Shown: positions 35,390 to 46,999 of the stretch, piece after piece
How the letters are laid out: the number at the start of each line of letters is the position of its first letter
Numbering within the stretch: position 1 is the first letter of the stretch
Source of the DNA: Corylus avellana
Lineage: Eukaryota; Streptophyta; Magnoliopsida; Fagales; Betulaceae
Assembly (NCBI RefSeq): GCF_901000735.1
Contig: NC_081545.1
Location: 28,363,513 to 28,427,512 of the forward strand
Direction: 5' to 3'
DNA: 64,000 bases
Made by a program: the position numbers and the translations under genes
Notes under the pieces: model-generated
What the model saw: the letters and a program-made list of their open reading frames with translations, nothing else
Database searches by the model: none
What the model was told of the DNA's origin: nothing

Positions 35390-35860
35390 TTGCCTCAGTC
35401 TTCAGGTTGTTGTATTTAGTAAGAATGAGAAGGGAAGAGGAAGACAAGTTGTAATGGGTCCCTTCTAAAAGAGGGTTGTTTGGTGTTAAATCCTTATAAG
35501 GGTAATGGGTTGTCATAATGATTTTCGTTTGTTTATATTTGGTTTACTGCATTTTCATGTTCATGTTTATATTTTTTTTTATAACTTGGTCTTTGTATTG
35601 TGTGCTCAAAGTTGTTATAGCTTGAGGGGAGTATTAGAGTATGTTTTTCGTTTGCTTGTTTCTTACAAGCTGGGCTTCTGTGATATATATACTCCAGCTT
35701 GAACGGGAGTGATAGAAGAGTTTGTTATGGTTTAGAGTTCACGAGTATTTTAATCATTGTAATATTTTTCAACCTATATAATAAAGTATGTGAGGCTATG
35801 TGAGGTGTAAGGAGCCTCCACCTTCTCTCTAATTTTTTCATGCAAACTACAACACTATTA
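35390..35860 (+). mobile_element. 3' end of a decayed copia-type LTR element
   Basis: GTTGTTGTATTTAGTAAGAA, later CTTGAGGGGAGTATTAGAGT (polypurine-like junction), and then a segment with a TATA-like and polyadenylation-like end near 35770-35800 resemble the 3' end and LTR of a copia element. No second LTR was found. Confidence 0.45.
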
Positions 35861-37639
35861 TTACTTTATATTTTATTTTCCTACTCTTTTCCATAAACGA
35901 ATGAAAGCCTTGAGCTTAAATTACAGTGAGCAGGTCAGACTTGATTTTGACTGGGTTAACTATCAAGTCACCTTTTTTTTTGTTTGTCAAACAATAAGTC
36001 CCTTCCACAAAATCCATGCACTGAATGGGCACTGCTTTGGAAATTTGACTTGCAAACTCTTAAGATTCAAGGCCCTCAGTTTACATTGGACCAATAGGCC
36101 ATTGATCAGTATGTCTTTTCATGCAGCTGAAACATGTTTGGTATACGGATATGCTTAAAGGATGTGTCATTTGATATGCCCATGATATTTGGGCTTGAAC
36201 ATTTTGATATCCTTTTGTCCTTCCCTTTTCCTTTTCAGTTTTTTTCGAAATCTTAAGATACATATTTCATGCCCTTTTCAGCTTAAGTTTTGAATTGTAA
36301 ATGACTAGTAGCCCCTCTTAATCTTATCACTGGTGCCAGCAACTTGCCAGAAAGAATACAAAGGACAGGATCTTGGATTCCATATCAGTAAAGACCAGGA
36401 CCACGTTTTTAGTGGGAAACATCAGTGTACCTGCATTTCTTCTATAGCATCAGCAACTGTGGATGGTAGCAAGCAAGCTTTGGGATCTGATTGAAAAAGA
36501 AAAAGAAAAAGGAAAAGGTGGCAAAGGGCAGTGGAATCTCTATTCAACTTTATGTGGTTTGTGGGAAGATATGGATTATATGGATGGATGGATGGATGGC
36601 TCCCCTGTGGTTGAAAGTCATTATCCGAATGGGAAGTGCGATGCCCTAGTCAGAATACAAGATTGCCACGACAAAACCAATGATCTCCCAACTTGTTGGG
36701 ATTCCACTTGTGATATTGAGACCCACTAAATCCGTGAGGCGTGAAGCATATGCCATATGAATATCATATGATGTTGATTGAGCATTTTTCTTCCTGGTTG
36801 ATTGAGCATGATTATGTCATGAAGGGTTCTTTGCATTATACTTCTTACATCATGAAATGATACAAGTCAGAGCCTGGACAGGTTTTTTCTCCAAACTGTT
36901 ACGTGTTAAACATGTGGGTTGCTTTTTCCTAAGTTAGTTTGTTCTTCCTTAGTAACAATAATTAATGATTTTTTGTTTTGTTTTTTTTTTCACTTTGGTT
37001 TGTTATAATAATGTCACGTGCATGAGTCATTACATAAATCTCAAGATATGGGATTGAGATTTCAGACCCCTCAGCCCATGCCGTAATCAAAACACATGCA
37101 TGTGACCGACATGCACATGCTTATCACTTATCAGTAGAAATCAATCTGTGATGAGGATAAGCCAAATCCTTTTTCAGATTTGAACTTCAATTTCCCAGGC
37201 AATGGCAGCACTTTCCAGGCAATCTCATTTCACTCAATCCCCCATCTTTCCTGCTTTAATTTGCTAAGGAATTTCAAGCAAACAATTAAAATAAACTTTA
37301 ACAAACAACAACAAATTCAGACCAAAAAAAAAAAAAAACTTCCATTAAGCATCAATTGATTGATTTCTAAGAGTAGAGGTAATTTTTTTTATTTATTTTT
37401 TTATTATTATTTTTTGGGGGGTGGGGTACAAGTAATTGCCTTGATTTCTCAAGGAAGAAAGGAAAAAGTATTTGTTTCAAGTTATGTATCAAAGTAGCAT
37501 GCTTGATCTTGTAACTTGTTTGCTTAAGTTTCTTCCAAAGAAAAGAAATGCTGCTTGCTTCATCAGAAGTCATCAAATTTGCAATCATAAGACCAATTAT
37601 ATTTGTACAGATTGTTCAAATACTACATCTTCTTCGCCT
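35861..37639. other. intergenic DNA before proline dehydrogenase
   Basis: No supported gene. It holds a GGAT tetranucleotide run at about 36580-36598, an AAAAAG-rich tract near 36490-36520, a poly-A run at 37324-37338 and T-rich DNA at 37385-37420. The part nearest 37639 is the 3'UTR side of the minus-strand proline dehydrogenase gene. Confidence 0.5.
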
Positions 37640-39771
37640 TTAGAAAACAGCTGCCATCAGTCTCCTCTTCAACTCTTTCCTGCATAAATGCAAGCAAAAA
37701 TCAGAACAACACCATAGAAAGAAGAAAAAAAAACAATTTTGGTTGCTTTTTTTTTTTTTTTTGGAAAACTAAATGTTTACCTCATGAGTTGCCTGTCAAG
37801 GGTTGAAGCAGATAAAAGACCTCTATTCTCTTCAGCCCTCCTTAGAAGGTATGGCATGACCATCTCTACAGGCCCAAAAGGCATGTACTTGCTCACTTGA
37901 AACCCTGCATTTCTCAAGCCGAAGGAAAGCGCATCAGCCATTCCATATAGCTGCGCAAATTGCAGCCTCTGGTTCAACTTCCCAATACCCAAATCATTTG
38001 CTTTTGCCACTGCAATTCTCCCTGATTCAACATTGTGAGTGGCAAGAACAAGTGCTCCAGGGCCATTGGAAATCTTTTCTAGCAAGAAAGAAGCACAGTC
38101 ATTGTAGCACACATGCGTATCCTGTATAGAATTGTGTATAGGAGATTCAAAGCCCAATGAAGAAGCTAGTTTCCTTTCACTTGACATATAAGCTCCCCTC
38201 ACCAACTTGAACCCCATGGGGATTCCCTTTTTGTCTGCAGCCATTGATGCCAGCAACAACCTCTCTTTGGCATCTTTCAAGTATGCCTGAATTGTTCCAT
38301 GCACAATTGGGTTGTCATCTTTGTTGTACATGATTGCAGAAGAGTAGGTGAAATAGTCAATGGCGGGTTGAATGGAACTATACTCTGCATCAACTGTTAG
38401 AGGGATATTGGCTTCTAGACATTTTTGGCATATTTTTAGCAGTCTCTGGTGGCCTAGCACAAGATCATTCTCCTCTTCTGGGGTCAATGGTTCAGGCTTC
38501 TTAAGGGTGTGATATGTAGGGGTTGAACCTGAGAAAATGGGGAGGGTTTCCAGCTTCTTCCATGGCAGATTGAAACAAGGGTCTTTGTATTCCCATCTCA
38601 ACAAGTCACTCACCCGCTCAAGCAGCTTCATTGGGCAAATCGCGGTGATTTTCACAACCAGACAACTCACCTATTCAAATTTCAAAGAAAAAAACACAAA
38701 AAAAAATCATTCTACATTAAATCTAAACTGTAATTTTTTATTTTATAGCATCAAATGCAGTCCACACATGTTCTACAAATACTTGCCAAAAAAAAAAAAA
38801 AAATCTACAAATTGTCAGCAGGTAGGACCCACAAGACACGTAAGCTTTCTCGGACGTAAAAAAGTGTGCTGACAAGACATTGCCACGTCAGAGTGGAGTA
38901 CAGGCTCATCTCATGCCCATAACTCGTTTTGGGTTCTAATTAACCCAAGTTATTATGAATTTTTTAATAACAAGTTATGATAAACAAGAAAAGTTGAACA
39001 CGTTTTTATTTTTTGTTTTTAATTTTCAAGAGACTGTTTATTTTTTTTCGAAAATTAGTTTTATTTATATATTTGTGTGAGAAATCAATCCAAATGAGTC
39101 ATAGAAGATTAAATTATGTTTAGTTATTAAAAAAAAAAAAGCAGAATAAAGAAAAAGAAAATTGTTGAATCAGAGAAACCAAAGACTTTCTGAAATTAAT
39201 TACAAGAAAAAAGAAGAAATGGGGCGTGGAAATTGAAGCTTACGGAAGAAGGTGGAAGAGACGTGGCAGACTCAACGGTGTGAAGGAAGGCCTCCAAGTT
39301 ACGATCAGATGAGTCGTTGTCGCCGGCGTATTCCACAGCGTAATCGAGCATGGATCTGAGCCCACAAAGGTGGAGACACCGCACGGATTCTCCGGCGGCG
39401 GCCGCGTCCTCGCCGGCACAGAAGTGCTCGTAAAAGGTGTGCCTCAGGGCGCCCAATACGGCGCCCCTGGTCACGCCCACGTGCATGAGGTTGGACCGCA
39501 TGACCCACGTCCCGAAATCCACCATGGGCTCGATGGCCGCGGCGTGGAGGATTGCGGAGGCGCGTAGGAGCTTCGACGTCGGCACGCACGAGAAGAGCTT
39601 CTCGGCATCGTCGAGTCTGAGCGGCGCGCTTGCTGGTGGCTTTTGGAACGTGGGTTCCGGCTTCGCGATGTGATCGACGGCGGCTGACGATGACGCTGAT
39701 GATGGTGAGGTTGAGGAGGTGAGAGGCCTGGTGATCAAGTTGCGGAGACTTCTCAGCACACGGTTTGCCAT
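37640..39771 (-). CDS. ProDH: proline dehydrogenase, mitochondrial
   Basis: This FAD enzyme oxidises proline to pyrroline-5-carboxylate in mitochondria. Three exons, 39244-39771, 37781-38670 and 37640-37679, join in phase to give 485 aa, close to the plant family length. The N-terminus MANRVLRSLRNLITRPLTSS is Arg- and Ser-rich and looks like a mitochondrial presequence. Family motifs are present: KLVRGAYMSSER, ATHNVESG, QLYGMADALSFGL and, near the C-terminus, YLLRRAEENR (450-459), whose Arg pair binds the proline carboxylate. The tiny last exon encodes KELKRRLMAAVF after the split Arg codon. Exon 1 is GC-rich compared with its surroundings. In Arabidopsis the gene is induced by proline and rehydration and repressed by drought; whether that holds here is not shown. 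Confidence 0.96.
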
Positions 39772-39900
39772 AAACTATACGAGTGGTGTGGAATCAAAAG
39801 GTTGATTTTTCACTTTCCAAAATATGGAATCTCTCTACACTTTCGAGGAATCTCTCTCTCTCAGACTATATTACGTGTGTTTTCGTGAGGCTTCGGCGGA

Positions 39901-39907
39901 TTATATA
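39901..39907 (-). promoter_or_regulatory. TATA box of proline dehydrogenase
   Basis: The minus strand reads CCTATATAATCC, 130 bp upstream of the start codon. It is the only TATA-type element in the proximal promoter. Confidence 0.6.
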
Positions 39908-40087
39908 GGCACGAAAACTGACTGTCTGACTCTGGGACATAACAGAATAATAAACATGATGTAAAAGGGTATATACTTTACTTCTATTCGTGTAGTTCTA
40001 GCAATGATTTTAATAGTCACATTATTCTTAATAGAATATAAGTAAAATATAAGTAGACCACTTAAAATTATTTGTATATATAAGATT

Positions 40088-40200
40088 TTTTTTTTTTGTT
40101 TTTTGACATGTTCGCACAAGAGGGGGAGGGAGATTCGAACTAGTGAACTCCGCTTCATTAGGTGTGGTTTTAACCGATTGAACTACCTCTTGAAAACTCA
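40088..40200 (-). mobile_element. tRNA-derived SINE with perfect 13-bp TSD
   Basis: TATATATAAGATT flanks the element at 40075-40087 and 40201-40213. On the minus strand it reads CAAGAGGTAGTTCAATCGGT (A box) and later GTTCGAATCTCCC (B box), then GACATGTC-type sequence and poly-A. It lies about 180 bp upstream of the ProDH TATA box. The contig after the 43.7 kb gap starts inside the allelic or duplicate copy of this SINE (43788-43848). Confidence 0.88.
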
Positions 40201-40791
40201 TATATATAAGATTGATTGAGAATGATAAAAAAAAAAACATGCTAACATTTGAAAATTCAGAGGTATATGATTCTGATTTGCACAAGAGGACTGTGGTCTT
40301 TAAAATTATAATTTAGTGTTTAATATCTTGTGAATTTCGAAGCATAGAAAGAAAAAATGAGAGGCATATATAGAGAGGTAAGTCGGATTAGAGGGAGTTA
40401 TGGAAAGGCTTTGTTGGTGGTGGGTGCACTAGATAAGTGCCAGCGTAGTTCGGAGAAGTGTGAGAATTGAGATGGCATTTGGTGGACCAATCGAGTTGTC
40501 AGAATTTGAAGCCCAGCGTGGATCTTATATAGATTTACGCGCTTTCTTACCTACGTGGTTACAAGCGCGGATTTTGCGGGGCGAGTGCGAGTGGGGTGCC
40601 GGGTGCGATCACTTATCGGTTATCGGAAGGAGGAGAGATATGGGTAGTGAAATGCTACGCGCCTCAATGGGGGCCGTGACCTCGTCCAGTGCTAGTGGTT
40701 TTAAGATAGACAGGATCATACGTGGCTTCACGGAATATGGAGGGTTGATAGTGATCTTGGGAAAGAGACAGCATCAACATTTTTTTTTTTT

Positions 40792-41174
40792 AGGAATGAT
40801 ATGGACTCAACTTTTTTGCTCAACAAAAGTTCAATTTTTACCTTATTTATTTTTAAAAAATAAAATAAAATAAAAAATGAAAAAAAATGTTTAAAACAAC
40901 CCTATCTATTTTTTGTCTTTCTTTTATTTGGTATTTTTTTTAAAATGAAAAATGGTATTTTTTTCATAATAATGTCATTTTTTTTTTAAGAAAATGTCAT
41001 TATTATGAAGAAAAATACTATTTTTCATTTTTTTTAAAAATACTAAATAAAAGAAAGGCCAAAAATAGATAGGGTTGCTTCAGACATTTTTTCCATTTTT
41101 CATTTTGGTTTTTTTAGAAAAAAAATAAAAGGTAAAAGTTGGACTTTTGTTGGGCAAAAAAGTTGGGCCTTTAG
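40792..41174. mobile_element. foldback MITE present in block A only
   Basis: The sequence is a near-perfect long palindrome centred near 40985. GACTCAACTTTTTTGCTCAA on the left mirrors GGGCAAAAAAGTTGGGCC on the right, and CCCTATCTATTTTTTG mirrors AAAAATAGATAGGG. CATTTTTTTT on both sides may be the target duplication. Block B reads straight through (AACATTTTTTTTTTTCATCC at about 44417), giving the empty site. No ORF. Confidence 0.85.
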
Positions 41175-41462
41175 CATTTTTTTTTTTTTTTTTCATCCTT
41201 TCTAATCTTATCTATAACCTTAATAGATTAATTATTAAATTTGTAAACTCATACAAATTTAATAGTTAATTCATTTATTTATTATAAAAATCATTAAAAA
41301 ATGAATAAATTCTATCATTTATCATTTTTACTATAAGTTTTACAAATTAGACTTACTAATTTAAATGCTACTTATCTCATTAATCATTAAATAATTAATA
41401 AAAATTTAATTAGTGTTAGTATGGTAGAACCACGTTGATTATTATGTCGATTTGTAACTCCA

Positions 41463-41494
<32 letters not shown>

Positions 41495-42699
41495 GAAGGT
41501 GTGGACAAGCTGTCAATTGGGCAAATTGGCCACCTCCATTTGATCACATGGAATGTGGTTTTGGCCATCCCCAAGTTGAGGGACAAAGGGAGGGGGGATT
41601 GGCATAGGCCATGGCCACCCCCTCAAATCTTAAGAACAAAAAATTATAAAGGTATATATATATAAAGTAAAAAAAAAAATTATAAGATATTGGCCCTTAG
41701 GAGAAATTTTTTTTTTACCCTCGGCTCCTACCCATAATAGTTTCTGGTTCCGTTCCAGCCCAAGTTGGTCATAGTACGTGTCACTTGCATTGTATGTGAT
41801 TGGCATTCCGTCCAAAAATATGGAAAAAAGTGATGAAGGATCCAACTTGCCACAGTATTTATATACTTCAAGGGAATCGAATGTCACTTTTTAAATATTG
41901 GATGTCAAAACACAGAAAAAGACTACTTCATGAGGGGAGGGTAAAGAGTATTTTTCGTTGTATTAGTTTCGATCCGTGGACCCAAAAAGAATGTTTTCTC
42001 TTTATAAACAATGTTTGGATCCAATTTGTTTTAGAAACATATGCTATCTCTTTATAAACATGAACCTGAAAAATTTAGAGCCACGAGCTTTAACAAGATT
42101 CCTTTCTTTTCCTCTTTTAAATTTCCTAATCTACTTCAATTTATTTGTTCCTTTAAATCATATATTTTCTCTTATAAATCATGTTTGGATCCAAGGATGG
42201 AAAGGTTAATTACTTCGAGAGTGAGAGCTAAAATCTTAGTAGTGAGAATGATTGTATCCGAAATAATCGCATGTCCTCTCTTTATACGAGATTTCCACTA
42301 ACAGGGTACGACCTTTGACTAAGTGTTATACGCTCATAGGGTACAATCTTGACCAATCATGACGTCAGATTACATCACTGTCCTAGCGTGGTGCCAAATT
42401 ACAACTTACAACTTACTAGCAGGTTGTCATCGTGACTTAATATTGCTAACTAGTCCTAATTTTGTGCATGTACAAATGCAGAAGAAATACCGAAATGCCT
42501 CGTTAAGCTATTTACCCCAAGAGAGAGAGGAAAAATCCGATAACATTTACTTTTTTCTAATCAAAAACCAAATTATCTCAAAGAAAAAGTCTATATATCC
42601 CTCAAAAATCGTAACAAACTTTGAATTTAATGATAAGTCTCATCAAAAGCAGCTCCTGCCTTCTAGTCCAAAGGCCAAAATTAATGCCCAACAAGCATA

Positions 42700-42739
42700 C
42701 ACGTGCATAGCAATGCATTGGCTTGAAAATCCTATAAAT
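42700..42739 (+). promoter_or_regulatory. KIN2 copy A core promoter: G-box/ABRE and TATA
   Basis: CACGTG in the context CATACACGTGCA (42700-42705) is a G-box and ABRE core bound by ABA-responsive bZIP factors. CTATAAATT with TATAAAT at 42733-42739 lies 28 bp on. The pair is kept in all four copies. Confidence 0.75.
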
Positions 42740-42850
42740 TAAAATTTTCCTCACATTACATCCATCACCCAATTAAGTTTAACCTAATATTTCACAGCTC
42801 AGACAGTTGCTTTGTGAGTTTGTTTTTTCTCCAAATAGAGACTAATTAAG

Positions 42851-43335
42851 ATGGACCAATCCCAGAATGCGAGTTACCAAGCTGGCCAGACCAAGGGCCA
42901 AGCTGAGGTGAGTTATACTACTACATGTTACATGCATGTATCATGCGTATGCGTCATACACCTAAGACAGAGGGATCCCTTCATATATGAACATATATGA
43001 TGTTGATATGCATGTTTTGAATTCCAGGAAAAGACAAGCGGCATGATGGACAAGGCAGGCAATGCTGCCCAAGGTGCCAAGCAATCATGCCAAGAGGTTC
43101 AACAATTAATGTTTTAACTAATTAAGGCTTCTTTTGTTTCGGCATACAATGGTTTTTGAAAAATGTTTTTCGTATCTTTTGGTGTTTGATGTAGCGAAAA
43201 GTAATAATGAAACCGAAAATATTTCCAGAAAAGCTTATTTAATTGGAGTTCTTTTTGCAGAGTGGTGAGCAGATGAAATCGAAGGCACAAGGGGCTGTTG
43301 ATGCTGTTAAGGATACACTTGGTGTAAACAAATGA
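42851..43335 (+). CDS. KIN2/COR6.6-like stress-induced protein, copy A
   Basis: A small, soluble, hydrophilic LEA-like protein of 66 aa. Such proteins accumulate under cold, drought and ABA and are thought to protect cell components; no enzyme activity is known. Exons 42851-42907, 43028-43096 and 43261-43335 have GT..AG borders and phase-0 junctions. The sequence begins MDQSQNASYQAGQTKGQAEE, has MMDKAGNAAQGAKQSCQE in the middle, and ends VKDTLGVNK. It is rich in A, K, Q and G. The family length and three-exon layout match Arabidopsis KIN1, KIN2 and At3g02480. Intron 2 contains an early in-frame stop. It lies in block A, which may be the allele of copy B. Confidence 0.93.
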
Positions 43336-43687
43336 AACTAATGAAGCTCTTCGAGGAAGAACCAAAACTCTCTTTCTTTATCATCAATATTCGAATCACT
43401 GTTGAAAACTCAAGATTCTCTTCCACATAAATTTTGTGCTTTTGCCTTTTGATTTATGAATTTTTGTTTTTCTTGTACTTCGCACTTTCTTTAATAATTC
43501 TTGCTCTTATTGATCTGATTGTGATCAAATTTGTCATGCACAATGTTTCTAGATTAATATCTCTATCAATAATTGGGTAGGCCTATCCATTGTAATTAAT
43601 TGAACGTACAAGGAAAACTTCAGTTACCGCTCATGATCTTTCATCATTTTCGTAATCATTGCAAGTTTTTGAAAGATGGTAACTCCA

Positions 43688-43787
43688 NNNNNNNNNNNNN
43701 NNNNNNNNNNNNNNNNNNNNNNNNNNNNNNNNNNNNNNNNNNNNNNNNNNNNNNNNNNNNNNNNNNNNNNNNNNNNNNNNNNNNNNN
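43688..43787. other. assembly gap, 100 N
   Basis: Placeholder gap. The contig to the right restarts inside a SINE corresponding to 40140, that is 3.5 kb back, so the two contigs overlap instead of abutting. Confidence 1.
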
Positions 43788-45999
43788 CTAGTGAATTCCG
43801 CTTCATTAGGTGTGGTTCTAACCGATTGAACTACCTATTGGGAACTCGTATATATAAGATTGATTGAGAATGATAAAAAAAAAAAATGCTAACATTTGAA
43901 AATTCAGAGGTATATGATTATGATTTGCACAAGAGGACTGTGGTCTTTAAAATTATAATTTAGTGTTTAATATCTTGTGAATTTCGAAGCATAGAAAGAA
44001 AAAAATGAGAGGCATATATAGAGAGGTAGGTCGGATTAGAGGGAGTTATGGAAAGGCTTTGTTGGTGGTGGGTGCACTAGATAAGTGCCAGCTTAGTTCG
44101 GAGAAGTGTGAGATGGCATTTGGTGGACCAATCGAGTTGTCAGAATTTGAAGCCCAGCGTGGATCTTATATAGATTTACGCGCTTTCTTACCTACGTGGT
44201 TACAAGCGCGGATTTTGCGGGGCGAGTGCGAGTGGGGTGCCGGGTGCGATCACTGATCGGTTATCGGAAGGAGGAGAGATATGGGTAGTGAAATGCTACG
44301 CGCCTCATTGGGGGCCGTGACCTCGTCCAGTGCTAGTGGTTTTAAGATAGACAGGATCATACGTGGCTTCACGGAATATGGAGGGTTGATAGTGATCTTG
44401 GGAAAGAGACAGCATCAACATTTTTTTTTTTCATCCTTTCTTATCTTATCTATAAACTTAATAGATTAATTATTAAATTTGTAAACTCATACAAATTTAA
44501 TGGTTAATTCATTTATTTATTATAAAAATTATTAAAAAATAAATAAATTCTATCATTTATCATTTTTACTATAAGTTTTACAAATTAGGCTTACTAATTT
44601 AAATGCTACTTATCTCATTAATCATTAAATAATTAATAAAAATTTAATTAGTGTTAGTATGGTAGAACCACTTTGATTATTATGTTGATTTGTAACTCCC
44701 AAAAAAAAAAAAAAAAAAAAAAAATGTGTGGACAAGCTGCCAATTGGGCAAATTGGCCACCTCCATTTGACCACGGCATGGAAGATGGTTTTGGCCATCC
44801 CCAAGTAGAGGGACAAAGGGAGGGGGGGATTGGCATAGGCTATGGCCTTGCCTCAAATCTTAAGAACAAAAAATTATATATATATATATAGTACAAAAAT
44901 AATTATAAGATATTGGCCCTTAGGAGAATTTTTTTTTTTTTACCCTCGGCTCCTACCCATAATAGTTTCTGGTTCCGTTCCTGCCCAAGTTGGTCATACG
45001 ACGTGTTCAAGCCAACCCCCTTTTTTTTTTTTACACTTGTATGGGTATTTTTTAGAGTTTAGGTTGTAAAAAGTCACTTGCATCGTATGTGATTGGCATT
45101 CCGTCCAAAAATATGGACAAAAGTGATGAATGATCTAATTTGCCACAATATTTATATACTTCAAGGGAATCGACTGTCACTTTTTAAATATTGGATGTTA
45201 AAACGCAAAAGATGACTACTTCATGAGGGGAGGGTAAAGAGTATTTTTCATTGTATTAGTTTCGATCCGTGGACCCAAAAAGAATATTTTCTCTTTATAA
45301 ACAATGTTTGGATCCAATTTGTTTTAGAAACATATGCTATCTTTTTATAAACATGAACCTGAAAAATTTAGAGCCACACGCTTTAACAAGATTCCTTTCT
45401 TTTCCTTTTTTAAAATTTCGTAATCTACTTCTACTTCAATTTATTTGTTCCTTTAAATCATATATTTTCTCTTATAAATCATGTTTGGATCCAAGGATGG
45501 AAAGGTTAATTACTTCGAGAGTGAGAGCTAAAATCTTAGTAGTGAGAATGATTGTATCCGAAATAATCGCATGTCCTCTCTTTATACGAGATTTCCACTA
45601 ACAGGGTACGACCTTTGACTAAGTGTTATACGCTCATAGGGTACAATCTTGACCAATCATGACGTCAGATTACATCACTGTCCTAGCGTGGTGCCAAATT
45701 ACAACTTACAACTTACTAGCAGGTTGTCATCGTGACTTAATATTGCTAACTAGTCCTAATTTTGTGCATGTACAAATGCAGAAGAAATACCGAAATGCCT
45801 CGTTAAGCTATTTACCCCAAGAGAGAGAGGAAAAATCCGATAACATTTACTTTTTTCTAATCAAAAACCAAATTATCTCAAAGAAAAAGTCTATATATCC
45901 CTCAAAAATCGTAACAAACTTTGAATTGAATGATAAGTCTCATCAAAAGCAGCTCCTGCCTTCTAGTCCGAAGGCCAAAATTAATGCCCAACAAGCATA

Positions 46000-46039
46000 C
46001 ACGTGCATAGCAATGCATTGGCTTGAAAATCCTATAAAT
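46000..46039 (+). promoter_or_regulatory. KIN2 copy B core promoter: G-box/ABRE and TATA
   Basis: CACGTG at 46000-46005 and TATAAAT at 46033-46039, with the same spacing as copy A. Confidence 0.75.
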
Positions 46040-46162
46040 TAAAATTTCCCTCACATTCACTGTGAGCAGCATCCATCTTCCAATTAAGTTTAACTTAGTT
46101 TTTCACAGTCTCCGACAGTTGCTTTGTGAGTTTGTTTTTGTTCCAAACAAAGACTAATTAAG

Positions 46163-46647
46163 ATGGACCAATCCCAGAATGCGAGTTACCAAGCTGGCCA
46201 GACCAAGGGCCAAGCTGAGGTGAGTTATACTATTACGTGTTCCATGCATGTATCATGCGTATGCATCATACATCTAAGACAGATGGATCCCTTCATATAT
46301 GAACATATATGATGCTGATATGCATGTTTTGAATTCCAGGAAAAGACAAGCGGCATGATGGACAAGGCAGGCAATGCTGCCCAAGGTGCCAAGCAATCAT
46401 GCCAAGAGGTTCAACAATTAATGTTTTAACTAATTAAGGCTTCTTTTGTTTCGGCATACAATGGTTTTTGAAAAATGTTTTTCGTATCTTTTGGTGTTTG
46501 ATGTAGCGAAAAGTAATAATGAAACCGAAAATATTTCCAGAAAAGCTTATTTAATTGGAGTTCTTTTTGCAGAGTGGTGAGCAGATGAAATCGAAGGCAC
46601 AAGGGGCTGTTGATGCTGTTAAGGATACACTTGGTGTAAACAAATGA
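46163..46647 (+). CDS. KIN2/COR6.6-like stress-induced protein, copy B
   Basis: Exons 46163-46219, 46340-46408 and 46573-46647 encode 66 aa identical to copy A as far as I can read, including SCQE at the end of exon 2 and VKDTLGVNK at the C-terminus. Intron lengths are the same. Leader and intron 1 carry a few substitutions. Because of the contig overlap this may be the second allele of copy A and not a separate gene. Function and expression expectations are as for copy A: ABA- and cold-linked, from the promoter motifs and the family. Confidence 0.93.
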
Positions 46648-46999
46648 AACTAATGAAGCTCTTCGAGGAAGAACCAAAACTCTCTTTCTTTATCATCAAT
46701 ATTCGAATCACTGTTGAAAACTCAAGATTCTCTTCCACATAAATTTTGTGCTTTTGCCTTTTGATTTATGAATTTTTGTTTTTCTTGTACTTCGCACTTT
46801 CTTTAATAATTCTTGCTCTTATTGATCTGATTGTGATCAAATTTGTCATGCACAATGTTTCTAGATTAATATCTCTATCAATAATTGGGTAGGCCTATCC
46901 ATTGTAATTAATTGAACGTACAAGGAAAACTTCAGTTACCGCTCATGATCTTTCATCATTTTCGTAATCATTGCAAGTTTTTGAAAGATGGTAACTCCA

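Larger units (their letters stand above)
40140..43687 (+). repeat. duplicated block A (KIN2 copy A), ends at a gap
   Basis: This block matches 43788-46999 almost base for base over KIN2 and its downstream DNA. The last 350 bp before the gap are identical by eye. Differences upstream are a MITE of about 0.39 kb present only here, a segment of about 60 bp present only in block B near 45010-45075, and scattered substitutions. The arrangement contig end, gap, same sequence again suggests unmerged alleles; a real tandem duplication is the alternative. Confidence 0.85.
43788..46999 (+). repeat. duplicated block B (KIN2 copy B)
   Basis: Counterpart of 40140-43687, lacking the foldback MITE. Its right side continues into new sequence (47000 onward), so this contig extends the locus, while block A extends it leftwards to proline dehydrogenase. 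Confidence 0.85.

Noticed and set aside
42359..46042. A 127-aa ORF conserved between blocks A and B (42359-42742 and 45659-46042), upstream of each KIN2 gene
   Set aside because: It overlaps the G-box and TATA region, is not kept in copies C and D, and its conservation is explained by the recent block duplication.
43114..46677. 83-aa minus-strand ORFs opposite intron 2 and exon 3 of KIN2 copies A and B
   Set aside because: Antisense shadows of the KIN2 coding exon; not kept in C or D.
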